DNA from: Sphingomonas adhaesiva
GTDB taxonomy: Bacteria; Pseudomonadota; Alphaproteobacteria; Sphingomonadales; Sphingomonadaceae
Length of the DNA: 64,000 nucleotides
Assembly: GCF_002374855.1 (NCBI RefSeq)
Contig: NZ_NWVC01000001.1
Coordinates: 372,001 to 436,000 of the forward strand
Direction of reading: 5' to 3'
The notes under the pieces are model-generated. The model made no database searches and was not told the origin of the DNA. It saw nothing but the letters and a program-made list of their open reading frames with translations. This document shows, one piece after another, positions 35,021 through 47,355 of this stretch (its first letter is position 1; every line of letters starts with the position of its first letter). The translations under genes were made by a program, and so were the position numbers.

Positions 35021-36327
35021 GCCGCCAGCCACCCGGACAGCGCCGCGCGCGCGCGGTCGGTGTACATCTTCTTGCGGTCGGCCTTCTTGGTGCGGCCCGG
35101 GATCGGCGGGAACAGCCCGAAATTGACGTTCATCGGCTGGTACGTCTCCGCCTCCGCCGCGCCGGTGATATGCGTCAGCAGCGCGCCCAGTGCGGTTTCC
35201 ACCGGCGGCGGCGCCAGCGTCCGGCCGGTCAGTTCCGCCGCGGCGAACCGCCCCGCGATCAGCCCGATCGACGCGCTTTCGATATAGCCCTCGCATCCCG
35301 TGATCTGGCCGGCGAAGCGCACATTCGGGCGCGACCGCAGCCGCAGCGTCGGGTCGAGCAGCTCCGGAGAGCGCAGGAAGGTGTTGCGGTGCAGCCCGCC
35401 CAGCCGCGCGAACTCCGCCTTTTCCAGCCCCGGAATGGTGCGGAACAGCCGCACCTGCTCGGCATGTTTCAGCTTGGTCTGGAAGCCGACGATGTTCCAC
35501 AACGTGCCATGTGCATTGTCCTGGCGCAGCTGCACCGCGGCATAGGGCCATCGCCCGGTACGCGGATCGTCCAGCCCCACGCCCTTCATCGGCCCGAAGC
35601 GCAACGTCTCCACCCCGCGTTCCGCCATCACCTCGATCGGCATGCAGCCTTCGAAATAGGGGACGTTCTCCCACTCGCGATATTCGGTCTTCTCGCCCGC
35701 GATCAATGCCGCGACGAAGGCGTGATACTGCTCCTTGTCGAGCGGGCAGTTGATGTAATCCGTGCCGTCGCCCTTGCCCCAGCGCGACTGGAACCACGCC
35801 ACGTCCATGTCGATCGAATCGCGGTGGACGATCGGGGCGATCGCGTCGAAGAAGGCGAGCGCATCCTTGCCCGTTTCCGCTGCGATACTTTCCGACAGCC
35901 CGGGGGCGGTCAGCGGCCCGGTCGCGATGATCGCCGGCCCCTCGGGCAGGGTATCGACGCGCTCGCGCACGATGGTGATGTTCGGATGCGCCGCGATCGC
36001 GGCGGTGACGCCCGCGGAAAAGCCGTCGCGATCCACCGCCAGCGCGCTGCCCGCCGGCACGCGATGCCGGTCGCCCTCGCGCATGATGAGCGAGCCGAGC
36101 GCGCGCATCTCCTGATGCAGCAGCCCCACCGCATTGCTGTCCGCATCGTCGGAACGGAAGCTGTTCGAACACACCAGTTCCGCCAGGCTCTCGCCGTGAT
36201 GCGCCGGGGTCATGTCACCACCGCCGCGCATTTCCGACAGCCGCACCTTGATGCCCGCCTGGGCCAGCTGCCACGCCGCCTCGGACCCGGCCAGCCCGCC
36301 ACCGATCACATGAATGTCATACGCCAT
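35017..36327 (-). CDS. trmFO: Folate/FAD-dependent tRNA (uracil-54-C5)-methyltransferase
   Basis: 436 residues. Makes 5-methyluridine 54 in tRNA using methylenetetrahydrofolate and FADH2. The FAD fold is [20 protein letters not shown]. Signature segments are [48 protein letters not shown] and [20 protein letters not shown]. The ATG at 36327 aligns the Rossmann motif with the family N-terminus. Confidence 0.95.
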   Translation of the reverse strand: MAYDIHVIGGGLAGSEAAWQLAQAGIKVRLSEMRGGGDMTPAHHGESLAELVCSNSFRSDDADSNAVGLLHQEMRALGSLIMREGDRHRVPAGSALAVDRDGFSAGVTAAIAAHPNITIVRERVDTLPEGPAIIATGPLTAPGLSESIAAETGKDALAFFDAIAPIVHRDSIDMDVAWFQSRWGKGDGTDYINCPLDKEQYHAFVAALIAGEKTEYREWENVPYFEGCMPIEVMAERGVETLRFGPMKGVGLDDPRTGRWPYAAVQLRQDNAHGTLWNIVGFQTKLKHAEQVRLFRTIPGLEKAEFARLGGLHRNTFLRSPELLDPTLRLRSRPNVRFAGQITGCEGYIESASIGLIAGRFAAAELTGRTLAPPPVETALGALLTHITGAAEAETYQPMNVNFGLFPPIPGRTKKADRKKMYTDRARAALSGWLAA

Positions 36328-36416
36328 GCCCGCGGCTGTAGGATGGCGCCGGGGAGGGGGCAACCGGCTCGCCCCGGTGGCCTTCCTTTATCCGCCATCG
36401 CCCCCATGTCGGTGGC

Positions 36417-36848
36417 ATGACGATCTATACCATCGGTTACGAAGCCGCCACGATGACCGAATTCATCGCCGCGCTGCACCGCGCTGGCGTGCGCCGCGTC
36501 ATCGACGTGCGCGCGCTGCCGCTGTCGCGCCGCCCCGGCTTCTCCAAGTCGACGCTCGCCGCCTCGCTGGCGGAGGCGGGGATCGGCTATGTCCACCTCA
36601 AGGCGCTCGGCACGCCCAAGCGCGGGCGCGATGCGGCCAAGAAGGGCGACGTCGCAACGCTGACCGAGGTGTACGACGCGCAACTGGACCTGCCCCAGGC
36701 GCAGGCGCAGGCCGCCCAGATGCTGGCACTCGCGGACGAAATGCCCAGCGCGCTGCTTTGCTACGAACGCGACCCCTGCCACTGCCACCGCACCCTGTTG
36801 TTGCAAGCGGTGGGCGAAGGGCGGGAGGTGGTGGACCTGTACGCCTGA
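36417..36848 (+). CDS. DUF488 family protein
   Basis: 143 residues. N-terminal TIYTIGYEAATMTEFIAALH and VIDVRALPLSRRPGFSK are typical. The C-terminal LLCYERDPCHCHR carries the conserved C-x3-D-x-C-x-C-H-R-like motif of the family, which may bind a metal or nucleic acid. Function is unknown for the family. Confidence 0.85.
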   Translation: MTIYTIGYEAATMTEFIAALHRAGVRRVIDVRALPLSRRPGFSKSTLAASLAEAGIGYVHLKALGTPKRGRDAAKKGDVATLTEVYDAQLDLPQAQAQAAQMLALADEMPSALLCYERDPCHCHRTLLLQAVGEGREVVDLYA

Positions 36849-36860
36849 GGGTCAGCCAAC

Positions 36861-37109
36861 GTCATCCCGGCGACAGCCGGGACCTCCCGCCATGAGGCAC
36901 GGCCATCGCGCAGGACCCCAGCCTTCGCGGAACCTTTGCAGAAGTCTGTTTTCCCGCCGCTCCGTTCCGTCACCCCGGACTTGTTCCGGGGTCCACTGTT
37001 CCGCAAAAGCAGGTGCTTGCTGGTATGCGGAAACATGGATGCACGCCGAAGGGTCCGGCGGCATGACGGGCTTGGGTTTTGCACAGGTCCCGCCTTCGCC
37101 GGGGTGACG
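36861..37109. repeat. Cluster of palindromic intergenic repeats
   Basis: Three short palindromic units lie in a 267-bp gene-free gap. They are CCCGGC-gaca-GCCGGG (36866-36881), ACCCCGGA-cttgt-TCCGGGGT (36972-36992), and an inverted unit in CGCCTTCGCCGGGGTGACG (about 37091-37109). The sequence style (GTCATCCCGG..., GTCACCCCGG...) is that of interspersed REP/MITE-like elements seen in many sphingomonad genomes. The outer units face each other. No ORF in this stretch looks real. Confidence 0.7.
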
Positions 37110-37115
37110 CTTGCC

Positions 37116-37471
37116 TCAGCCCGCTACCGGCAGCCTCACTTTCCCGTCGGCATCGCGCGTCAGCGGGCCGTAGGCGATCGCGGTTTCCAGCAGCATCGGC
37201 GCGTAGAGGTGCGGGAACAGCTGTCCGCCGCGCGATGGTTCCCACTTCACCGCCTGGCCATGCGCGGCCACGTCGACCGCGACGACGTGGAGATCCTTCT
37301 GACCGGCGAAATGCTTGTCGACCGTCTCGGTCAGCTGCGCCTCGGTCGACAAATGGACATAGCCGTCCGCCAGGTCGATCGGCGCCCCGGCGAAGCGGCC
37401 GTCGCGTTCCAGCGCCGCCATCTGTTCCCCGGTCAGCACCTTGTACGCGATCAGCGGGCGGTCGGCGGCGG

Positions 37472-37475
<4 letters not shown>
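37116..37475 (-). CDS. DUF952 family protein
   Basis: 119 residues. YKVLTGEQMAALERDGRFAG, DLADGYVHLSTEAQLTETVD and WEPSRGGQLFPHLYAPM are the family signatures. The fold resembles ADP-ribosyltransferases or glutathione-S-transferase-like small enzymes; function is unproven. The GTG start overlaps the gyrA stop (GTGA). Confidence 0.85.
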
Positions 37476-40252
<2,777 letters not shown>

Positions 40253-40311
40253 CGCTTCGCTTTCGTGTGTGTCAGGTAATCTTCCTGCACTAGCGGGGCA
40301 TGGCGGCGATG

Positions 40312-40346
40312 GCCACCCCCGCGCGCGTCGCGTGCGCGGGGGTGGC
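40312..40346. terminator. Strong GC hairpin between gyrA and a small gene
   Basis: A 13-bp stem GCCACCCCCGCGC / GCGCGGGGGTGGC lies just downstream of the small secreted-protein gene and about 60 bp upstream of gyrA, on the same strand. It lacks a T run, so termination is likely but not certain. Confidence 0.5.
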
Positions 40347-40357
40347 GCGGCACCAAA

Positions 40358-40660
40358 CTACTTCTTGCAGGCGGCCTTCGCGGCATTGCCGGGCTTGCGG
40401 CAATCGTAGGTCACGGTCTTCCCGGTCGAGGTCCTGGTGGTCACCATATGACCGCCGGCGGCGGGGCGCGTCGCGGTGGCCGCGGTGCGGGTGGTCACGG
40501 TCGCCTTCTTCGCGCCGGTGGGGCTGGTGGTGGTGGTCGTCGTCTGATGCTGCACGACATGCGCGGCGGCGGGCTTCGCGGGGGTCGTCGCGGCGATCGC
40601 GGCACCACCGGACATCATCGCGCCGATGGTGAGGATCGCGAAGGGAAGGTTCCTGGTCAT
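40358..40660 (-). CDS. Small secreted threonine-rich protein, uncharacterised
   Basis: 100 residues. A signal peptide (about 1-24, FAILTIGAMMSGGAAIAATT) is followed by a low-complexity Thr/Ala-rich segment. The C-terminus has two cysteines (YDCRKPGNAAKAACKK) that could form a disulfide. CAGGAGCAG precedes the ATG. No function is known to me. Confidence 0.68.
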   Translation of the reverse strand: MTRNLPFAILTIGAMMSGGAAIAATTPAKPAAAHVVQHQTTTTTTSPTGAKKATVTTRTAATATRPAAGGHMVTTRTSTGKTVTYDCRKPGNAAKAACKK

Positions 40661-40772
40661 CGCATCTGCTCCTGTAAGGGCGCCCCTCTCATGGGGATGC
40701 CGTGGGAGGCGGTATCGGCCGCGCCGCCGTTCCGCGCGATGGCCGCGACATGACCGATCGGTCATGTGGCGG

Positions 40773-41429
40773 TCAGGCCGGAATCTCCGCGCCGTCCCAC
40801 GCGAAATGCCGCCCGCTGTCGGCGGCTTTCAGCCCGTCTATGACGTCCAGAAGCTGCACCGCCGCGCGATCGGGGCGGAACAGGTCGCGGCCGGATTGCC
40901 GGAACGGCTGCGACAGCCGCGTGTCGACCGTGCCGGGGTGCAGCGCCACCACGATGCCGCGGTCGTTGCGGCGCTTGTCCTCGATCGACAGCGTACGCAC
41001 CAGCTGGTTCAGCGCCGCCTTGGCCGCGCGATAGCCGTACCAGCCGCCCAGCCGGTTGTCGCCGATGCTGCCGACGCGGGCGGAAAGGACCGCGAACACC
41101 GATCGCCCGGTGCGCGGCATGACGGGGAGGAAATGCTTGGCGACGATCGCCGGGCCGATCGCATTGACCGCATATTGCTCCGCCAGCCATGCCGGATCCA
41201 GCTCGCGGATCGACTTCTCCGGCCCGCGCCCATCGCGATGAAGCAGCCCGGTGGCGACGACCACCAGATCGGGCGTGCCCACCCTGGCGGCGGCGGCGGC
41301 GACCGTCGCCTCGTCGGTCAGGTCCAGTTCGGGACGCGACAGCCGCACGACCTGCGCATCTTCCTCCGCCAGCGCATCGGCCAGCGCCGCGCCGATCCCG
41401 CCCGACGCGCCGATCACCACCGCGCGCAT
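40773..41429 (-). CDS. SDR-family oxidoreductase (C-factor/CsgA-like)
   Basis: 218 residues. Short-chain dehydrogenase with VIGASGGIGAALA cofactor motif and YGYRAAKAALNQLVRTLSIE containing Y-x-x-x-K. The catalytic serine is in LSARVGS. The C-terminus (GIVVALHPGTVDTRLSQPF) is typical of the CsgA-like branch. Start codon and yaaA stop overlap (TGATG), so it is the second gene of a yaaA unit. Confidence 0.85.
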   Translation of the reverse strand: MRAVVIGASGGIGAALADALAEEDAQVVRLSRPELDLTDEATVAAAAARVGTPDLVVVATGLLHRDGRGPEKSIRELDPAWLAEQYAVNAIGPAIVAKHFLPVMPRTGRSVFAVLSARVGSIGDNRLGGWYGYRAAKAALNQLVRTLSIEDKRRNDRGIVVALHPGTVDTRLSQPFRQSGRDLFRPDRAAVQLLDVIDGLKAADSGRHFAWDGAEIPA

Positions 41430-42175
41430 CACGCCGCGCGCCCGAACGTCCAGCGCGCGTCGTCGCTGGCACCCGCGTCGAAGCGATAGCCGTCGGTGTC
41501 GAAACCCTTCATCGCCTCGATATCGGTCACGTGATGCTCCACCATCCAGCGTGCCATCATCCCGCGCGCCTTCTTGGCGTGGAAACTGATGAAGCGCCCG
41601 TCCGCCTCACGGAAATCGACCGCGACCACGCGGATGCCGGCGGGCAGCTTGCCCTCCACCGCATCCCAATATTCCTGGCTGGCCAGGTTCAGCACCACGC
41701 CCGATCCGTCTGCATCGACGTCCTGCGCCAGCGCGTCGGCGATGCGCGTGCCCCACCAGTCGGTCAGCTTCTTGTGTCGCGGCGCCCAGCGCGTGCCCAT
41801 CTCCAGCCGATAGGGCCGCATCCCGTCCAGCGGCCGCAACAGCCCGTACAGCCCCGACAGCAGCCGCAGGTGATCCTGCGCGAACCGTACCGCCGGCTCG
41901 TCCAGCGTCGCGGCACCCAGCCCGGTGTAGACGTCGCCGTCGAACGTGTAGAGGGCCGGCCGTTCCTGCGCCTCGTCGAAATCGCGGAAGCGGTCGGCGT
42001 TCAGCTTCGCCAGCGCGGGCGAAATCTTCATCAGCTCCGACAATCGCTTCTGCGTCAGGTGCGACGCCGCCTTCGCCAGCGTCGCTGCTTCGTCCGCGAA
42101 CCGCGCGCGGGTGGCGGGGAAGGGGGGCGGGGTGGTCAGGTCCAGCGTCTTGGCGGGGGAAAGCACGGCGATCAT
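41429..42175 (-). CDS. yaaA: YaaA-family peroxide stress protein
   Basis: 248 residues. In E. coli YaaA lowers free intracellular iron and protects DNA during peroxide stress. Signatures are MIAVLSPAKTLD, LYTFDGDVYTGLGA, LSGLYGLLRPLDGMRPYRLE, MGTRW, and ISFHAKKARGMMARWM. The ATG at 42175 matches the family N-terminus exactly. Confidence 0.93.
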   Translation of the reverse strand: MIAVLSPAKTLDLTTPPPFPATRARFADEAATLAKAASHLTQKRLSELMKISPALAKLNADRFRDFDEAQERPALYTFDGDVYTGLGAATLDEPAVRFAQDHLRLLSGLYGLLRPLDGMRPYRLEMGTRWAPRHKKLTDWWGTRIADALAQDVDADGSGVVLNLASQEYWDAVEGKLPAGIRVVAVDFREADGRFISFHAKKARGMMARWMVEHHVTDIEAMKGFDTDGYRFDAGASDDARWTFGRAA

Positions 42176-42329
42176 GCGCGGTGCCGTATCGCGCCCCACC
42201 CGCGCGTTCAATCGCGGTTCAGCGGCCGGCCATCATTCGCAACCCGTGGTTCCTTGAACAGCAGCATCGCGGACACTAGAGCCTGCATCTAGCGTTACGC
42301 GCCCGATCTATCCGTGGAGAGACGTGTCG

Positions 42330-43604
42330 ATGAAGAGCATTTCCAACGCCCTGATGGCCACGCTGCTGGCAAGCGGCGCGACCCTGCTGGTCGCGCAGCC
42401 GGCCTTGGCCAAGAAGGAAGAGAAGCCGGCGGCCGGCGCCCCGGCGCTGAAGCTGAGCAATGAAGTGCGCGGTCCCGCGGCGCAGGCGCAGACCGCGCTC
42501 GCCGCGAAGGACGTCGCCACCGCCACCCCGCTGGTCGCGGCGGTGGAAGCCGCGGCGAAGACCGATGACGAAAAGTATATCGCCGCCGCGCTGCGTCTGA
42601 ACGTCGAGGCGATCCGCATGGACAGCGGCGGCACCGCCGACGCGCTGGTCGCCCCGCTCGACGCGCTGATCGCCAACCCGCGCACGCCGCAGGCGGACAA
42701 GGCGCGCTACGTCTATCAGCGCGGCATCATCGCCGCGAACAAGAAGGACAATGCCGGCGCTGCGGCGTTCTTCGAACAGGCGCGCCAGCTGGGCAACAAC
42801 GACCCCAACCTGCCGCTGCAGATCGTCAAGCTGAAGATGGACGGCGGCGACACCGCCGGCGGCTTGGCCGAACTGACCAAGATGGTCGATGCGCAGACCG
42901 CCGCCGGCCAGAAGCCGAGCGAGGACATCTACCGCTACGCCATCGCCAAGACCAACCAGAAGAAGATGAATGCGGAGACGATGGCGTGGATCCGCCGCTA
43001 TCTCGCCGCCTATCCGACGATGAAGAACTGGCGCGACATGGTCGTGTTCTGGGGCATCCAGCCGCAGTCGGTCGTGACGCTCGACAAGCAGCAGAAGATC
43101 GACCTGTATCGCCTGCTGCGCCTCGGCAAGTCGCTGGCCGACCAGTATGACTATGAAATCTACGCGCAATGGGCGACCGACGTCGGCCTGCCGTGGGAAT
43201 CGAAGACGATCCTGACCGAGGGCAAGGCCGCGGGCAAGGTGCCGGCGGACAGCGCCAATGCCACCGGGCTGCTGACCGCCGCGAACCGCTTCATCAGCAA
43301 CGAAGGATCGCTGTCGTCGCTGGAAACCAAGGCCAAGGCCGCCGCGAACGGCAAGCTGGCCGCCGGTACCGCCGACGCCTATCTCGGCTCGGACCAGTAT
43401 GCGAAGGCGGTCGAGCTGTACCGCGTGGCGCTGCAGAAGGGTGGCGTCGACGCCGACACCGTCAACACCCGCCTCGGCATCGCGCTGGCGCGCTCGGGCG
43501 ACAAGGAAGGCGCCAAGGCGGCGTTCCAGGCGGTGAAGACCCCGCCGCGCTCGGACATCGCCGCATGGTGGATCGACTTCCTCGATCACCCGCCGGTCGG
43601 CTGA
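42330..43604 (+). CDS. Secreted TPR-like protein, uncharacterised
   Basis: 424 residues. A signal peptide (1-27, ending QPALA) is followed by Lys/Ala/Pro linker and helical repeats with TPR character (YVYQRGIIAANKKDNAGAAA, YAKAVELYRVALQKGG, LGIALARSGDKEGAKAAFQA). It is probably a periplasmic scaffold. The ATG has GGAGAG nine bases upstream; a GTG two codons earlier is also possible. A good terminator follows. No function is known to me. Confidence 0.82.
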   Translation: MKSISNALMATLLASGATLLVAQPALAKKEEKPAAGAPALKLSNEVRGPAAQAQTALAAKDVATATPLVAAVEAAAKTDDEKYIAAALRLNVEAIRMDSGGTADALVAPLDALIANPRTPQADKARYVYQRGIIAANKKDNAGAAAFFEQARQLGNNDPNLPLQIVKLKMDGGDTAGGLAELTKMVDAQTAAGQKPSEDIYRYAIAKTNQKKMNAETMAWIRRYLAAYPTMKNWRDMVVFWGIQPQSVVTLDKQQKIDLYRLLRLGKSLADQYDYEIYAQWATDVGLPWESKTILTEGKAAGKVPADSANATGLLTAANRFISNEGSLSSLETKAKAAANGKLAAGTADAYLGSDQYAKAVELYRVALQKGGVDADTVNTRLGIALARSGDKEGAKAAFQAVKTPPRSDIAAWWIDFLDHPPVG

Positions 43605-43642
43605 CGTCGGCCGTCGCGGCGCGATGCCGCAATGGGTAAAGG

Positions 43643-43671
43643 GGGCGGCCCGGTAACGGGTCGCCCTTTTT
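43643..43671 (+). terminator. Rho-independent terminator after the TPR-like gene
   Basis: Stem GGGCGGCCCG / CGGGTCGCCC (one G-T pair) with a GTAA loop, followed by five T. It ends the plus-strand gene and lies just before the convergent Lrp gene. Confidence 0.9.
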
Positions 43672-43675
43672 CATG

Positions 43676-44137
43676 TCATTCGATCGGAACGCCGACCATC
43701 GACTTGGCGGTGCGGATGGTCAGCGACGATTTGACGCTGGCGACGTTGGGCGCCGGGGTCAGCTTGGTCGTCAGGATGCGCTGGAAGCTTTCCAGGTCCG
43801 ACGCGACGATCTTCAGGATGAAGTCGATCTCGCCGTTCAGCATGTGGCATTCGCGGATTTCGGGGATCGCCGCGACATGCGCCTCGAACGCCTCCAGGTC
43901 GTGCTCGGCCTGGCTGCGCAGGCTGACCATCGCGAAGACGGTGATCGGAAAGCCCAGCTGCGCGGCGTCGCATTCGGCGTGGTAGCCGCGAATCACCCCC
44001 GCCTGCTCCAGCGCGCGGACGCGACGCAGGCACGGCGGCGCGGTCAGGCCGACGCGTTCGGCCAGCTCGACATTGGTCATGCGGCCGTCCTCCTGCAGGA
44101 GCGAGAGGATTTCGCGGTCGATCCGGTCCAGGGTCAT
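43676..44137 (-). CDS. Lrp/AsnC-family transcriptional regulator
   Basis: 153 residues. N-terminal HTH (LDRIDREILSLLQEDGRMTN, then VELAERVGLTAPPCLRRVRA) and C-terminal RAM ligand domain (ECHMLNGEIDFILKIVASDL). The neighbours do not show its target; in many sphingomonads such proteins act globally on amino acid metabolism. Confidence 0.92.
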   Translation of the reverse strand: MTLDRIDREILSLLQEDGRMTNVELAERVGLTAPPCLRRVRALEQAGVIRGYHAECDAAQLGFPITVFAMVSLRSQAEHDLEAFEAHVAAIPEIRECHMLNGEIDFILKIVASDLESFQRILTTKLTPAPNVASVKSSLTIRTAKSMVGVPIE

Positions 44138-44346
44138 TACGCCTCACATCTGCTTATCGCGCATCATCGCGATAGCTTCGGAAAGTCTCGCTACAGGAAA
44201 ATTACACCCCAGCGCAATTGTGCCAAGCTGCGACAATCGCCGCTGAACCCGCAACTCGCCGGTATCGCGCGCCGCGCCGGCAGCATAAGGGTAGGGGACA
44301 GCGACGCGGGTGCGCCGCGGTCACATCATACGAGGTAGGCGCGTTC

Positions 44347-46092
44347 GTGCGGTTCGATGACAGCCTGAAGACCGTTCTGGCCGCCGACGTTTCGACCGCG
44401 TTCGGTGCGCGCGCCGCGTTCCGTCAGCTGGTCGACCTGATCGGGCGCGGACGCGCGCCGGCTGACGCCGAACTTCTCGACCGGCTGCGCACGCTGCGCG
44501 ATTCGGTGTCGCTGGACGTCCGGATGGCGTGTGCGCGCGGCCTCGCGCTGGCCGATCCGCCCGCGGCGCTGGTGGCGCTGTTCGCGCAGGATGCGCCGGA
44601 GGTGGTCAGCGCCACCCTGCTCGCCGCACGGCTGGAGCCGGAGGATTGGGAGGCGCTGCTGCCGCGCATCGGCCCGCTGGGGCGCAGCGTCCTGCGCCGC
44701 CGCCGCGATCTGCCGCCCAGCGTCATGCGTGCGCTCGATGTGTTCGGCGCGACCGATTTCGTGCTCGGCCATGACGGCCCCGCCATTCCGGCGGCGGTGG
44801 AGGAACCCGCCGCCGATCCCGCGCCGGTGGTGACCGACGATCCGCTGGCGGCGGTCGCCGCGGCGATGCCCTCGGCCCGCGACGTCGCCGCTGCGCCGCC
44901 CGAACGGTTCGAGATCGCCGATCTGGTCCACCGGATCGAGGCGTTCCAGCGTGATCGTCCCGCGCCCATGCCGGCGCCCATGCCCGCCACAAGCGTCGCG
45001 CCCCCGCGCACGACGCCGGCGCCCAGTGTCGGGGTGCGCGCCTTCCGCTTCGAAACCGACGCCGCGGGGACGATCCGCTGGATCGACAGCGCCCCGCGCG
45101 GCGCGATCATCGGCCTGTCGCTCAGCCACGACAGCGCGGGCGGGCAGGCGCTCAGCGTCGACGGCGTCGCGGCGGGCGCGTTCCGCAAGCGCGCGTGCTT
45201 CACCGACGCACGGCTGGCGGTGCCCGGCGAATCCGCGCTCGGCGGCGACTGGCGCATTTCCGCGGTGCCGGTGTTCGACCAGGCGACCGGCAGCTTCATC
45301 GGCTTTCGCGGCCGCGCCCGCCGTCCGCGCGCCGAGGAAACCGCCGCCCCGCCCCGGATGCCGTCGCCCGCGCCCGCCGCGCGCCCGGGTGCGGGGGCGG
45401 AGGGGCTGCGCCGGCTGGTCCACGAACTGCGCACCCCCACCAATGCGATCGCGGGCTTTTCGGAGCTGATCGAACAGGAATTGCTCGGCCCCGTCGCGCC
45501 CGCCTATCGCGACCGCGCGGCGACGATCCGCCGCCATGTCGCCGGCCTGATCGGCGCGATCGAGGATCTCGACCTTGCCGCCCGGATCGAGGGCGCCGCG
45601 CTCGACCTGCGCACCGATACGGTCGATGTATCGCCGCTCCTGTCGCGTGTGGCGCACGATCTGGCGCCGCTGGCGGGGCTGCGTGGCGGCGGGCTGGCGC
45701 TGCCGGCCGCCGCGGCGGGCGCCTGGTCGGTCGATTCGCACGCCGCCGAGCGGCTGGTGTCCCGCCTGTTCGCGACGCTGCTGGGCCATGTCGCGCCGGG
45801 CGAGATGCTGGACGTTTCGGTCGCGGCGCAGGGCGACCGGCTGGCGCTGTCGGTCGCGCGTCCCGCGGCCCTGGCCGACCGCGAGGAAGCCGCACTGCTC
45901 GCGCTCGATGACGAGGATGCCGGCGAGGAAGAGGGCGCGCCGCTGCTGGGCGCGGGCTTCGCGCTGCGGCTGGCGCGCAATCTGGCGGCTGAACTGGGCG
46001 GGCGGCTGACGTTCGGCGCGGATCGCTTGACCTTGGAGCTGCCGGCGGCATTGAATGGCGACATGGAGCAGGCATCGACATTCGCCCCGTGA
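44347..46092 (+). CDS. Sensor histidine kinase-like protein with degenerate ATP-binding domain
   Basis: 581 residues, no membrane span. The N-terminal part (about 1-140) is helical, HEAT/DUF2336-like. A Pro/Ala linker leads to a PAS-like stretch (about 235-335), then the dimerisation helix with the phosphoacceptor box LVHELRTPTNAIAGFSELI (about 358-376). The following domain keeps the layout of HATPase_c, but the N-box asparagines are replaced (LFATLLGHVAPGE) and the DxGxG motif is not seen; a GAGFAL loop and AAELGGRLTF remain. It may be a pseudokinase or phosphatase/scaffold. Its stop overlaps the next start (GTGA). Confidence 0.78.
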   Translation: MRFDDSLKTVLAADVSTAFGARAAFRQLVDLIGRGRAPADAELLDRLRTLRDSVSLDVRMACARGLALADPPAALVALFAQDAPEVVSATLLAARLEPEDWEALLPRIGPLGRSVLRRRRDLPPSVMRALDVFGATDFVLGHDGPAIPAAVEEPAADPAPVVTDDPLAAVAAAMPSARDVAAAPPERFEIADLVHRIEAFQRDRPAPMPAPMPATSVAPPRTTPAPSVGVRAFRFETDAAGTIRWIDSAPRGAIIGLSLSHDSAGGQALSVDGVAAGAFRKRACFTDARLAVPGESALGGDWRISAVPVFDQATGSFIGFRGRARRPRAEETAAPPRMPSPAPAARPGAGAEGLRRLVHELRTPTNAIAGFSELIEQELLGPVAPAYRDRAATIRRHVAGLIGAIEDLDLAARIEGAALDLRTDTVDVSPLLSRVAHDLAPLAGLRGGGLALPAAAAGAWSVDSHAAERLVSRLFATLLGHVAPGEMLDVSVAAQGDRLALSVARPAALADREEAALLALDDEDAGEEEGAPLLGAGFALRLARNLAAELGGRLTFGADRLTLELPAALNGDMEQASTFAP

Positions 46093-47111
46093 CGGGGGCC
46101 GGCTCCGACGTCCCGCCGGATGGCGCGGTCGCCCATCGCCTGCGCTTCGCCACCGATCCCGCGACGCGCATCCACTGGCCGGCATCGTTCGGTCGCCGCT
46201 TCCTCGTCACCGTCGATGTCGAGGAGGAATTCGACTGGTCGCGGCCGTTTTCCGGTGCGGCGCGGCACGTCGCGGCGGTCGCCGCGCTACCGTCGTGGCA
46301 CCGCGGGATGCGGGCGCGCGGCGTAGCGCCCGTCTATCTCGTCGACCACCCCGTCGCCACCGACGCGGCGACGGCGGCGCTGATCGCTCCGCTGCTGACC
46401 GACGGCAGCGAGGCGGGCGCGCAGTTGCACCCCTGGGTCAACCCGCCGCATGGCGAGGTGCCCGGCGAACTGGCGTCCTTCGCCGGCAATCTGCCGGAGG
46501 TGCTGGAGGCGGCGAAGATCGACGAACTGATCGCCGCGCTGACCGCCGCGTTCGGCCGCGCCCCGCGCGTGTATCGTGCCGGCCGCTACGGGCTGGGGCC
46601 GGCGACGCTGCGGCTGCTGGCGGCGCGCGGCATTGCGGTGGACGCCTCGATGCGCGCGCGCTTCGATTACCGCGCCCACGGCGGCGCCGACTTCACCGCC
46701 ATCGACGGCGCGGCGTTCCGCACGGCGCAGGGCGTGATCGAACTGCCGCTGTCGGTCGTCTACACCGGCCTGCTGCACCGCGCCGGCCGCTGGCTGCATC
46801 CCGCCGCCACGCGCGTGCCGCGCGGGGGCGGCGTGCTGGCGCGCACCGGCCTGCTCGCGCGCGTGCCGCTGACGCCGGAGGGAACCCCGCTGGCGGACGC
46901 GATCCGCGCCATACGCCGCGCCGCGCAGGACGGTGCGCGGCTGCTGCAACTGGCGTTCCACTCGCCCTCGCTGGTGCCCGGCAACACGCCTTATGTCCGC
47001 GATGCGGCGGATCTGGCGCAGTTCCATCGCTGGTGGGGCGGGGTGCTCGACGCGCTCGAACGCCACGGCTTCGCGCCGGTCACGCTGGACGAGGTGATCC
47101 GCGCCGCGTGA
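46089..47111 (+). CDS. Polysaccharide deacetylase-family protein
   Basis: 340 residues, NodB-homology fold. Metal/catalytic features are LVTVDVEEEFDW near the N-terminus, the histidine pair in QLHPWVNPPHGE, and RAGRYGLGPATLRLLAARGI. The C-terminal FHSPSLVPGNTPYV carries a further conserved histidine. It is probably an exopolysaccharide-linked deacetylase or relative. The GTG overlaps the kinase-like gene, so the two are co-translated. Confidence 0.86.
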   Translation: MTGAGSDVPPDGAVAHRLRFATDPATRIHWPASFGRRFLVTVDVEEEFDWSRPFSGAARHVAAVAALPSWHRGMRARGVAPVYLVDHPVATDAATAALIAPLLTDGSEAGAQLHPWVNPPHGEVPGELASFAGNLPEVLEAAKIDELIAALTAAFGRAPRVYRAGRYGLGPATLRLLAARGIAVDASMRARFDYRAHGGADFTAIDGAAFRTAQGVIELPLSVVYTGLLHRAGRWLHPAATRVPRGGGVLARTGLLARVPLTPEGTPLADAIRAIRRAAQDGARLLQLAFHSPSLVPGNTPYVRDAADLAQFHRWWGGVLDALERHGFAPVTLDEVIRAA

Positions 47112-47114
47112 CGG

Positions 47115-47333
47115 TCAGGCGGGGGCGACGCCCTCCACGGTGACGCGCCCGTCCGCTTCCAGCACGCCGGTGATCCGCACCCGCTTCTGCACGTGATCGA
47201 CCGGGACGCGCGGCAGGTCGAGCCGATAGGCCCCGCCGGCGTCGCGCCGCAGCACGAAGGCGGCGCCATCGCGCACCAGCAGCCCGCTTTCGCAGATGCC
47301 GCGGTCGGCGGCCGCTTCGTCGCTGGCGTCCAT
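47115..47333 (-). CDS. Small DUF5818-like protein
   Basis: 72 residues, no signal peptide. It looks like a small OB-fold barrel (GLLVRDGAAFVLRRDAGGAY, VQKRVRITGVLEADGRVTV). The family assignment is tentative. It lies between the convergent deacetylase gene and the tRNA gene. Confidence 0.6.
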   Translation of the reverse strand: MDASDEAAADRGICESGLLVRDGAAFVLRRDAGGAYRLDLPRVPVDHVQKRVRITGVLEADGRVTVEGVAPA

Positions 47334-47355
47334 GCCGTTCCTTTCCGATCGACGG

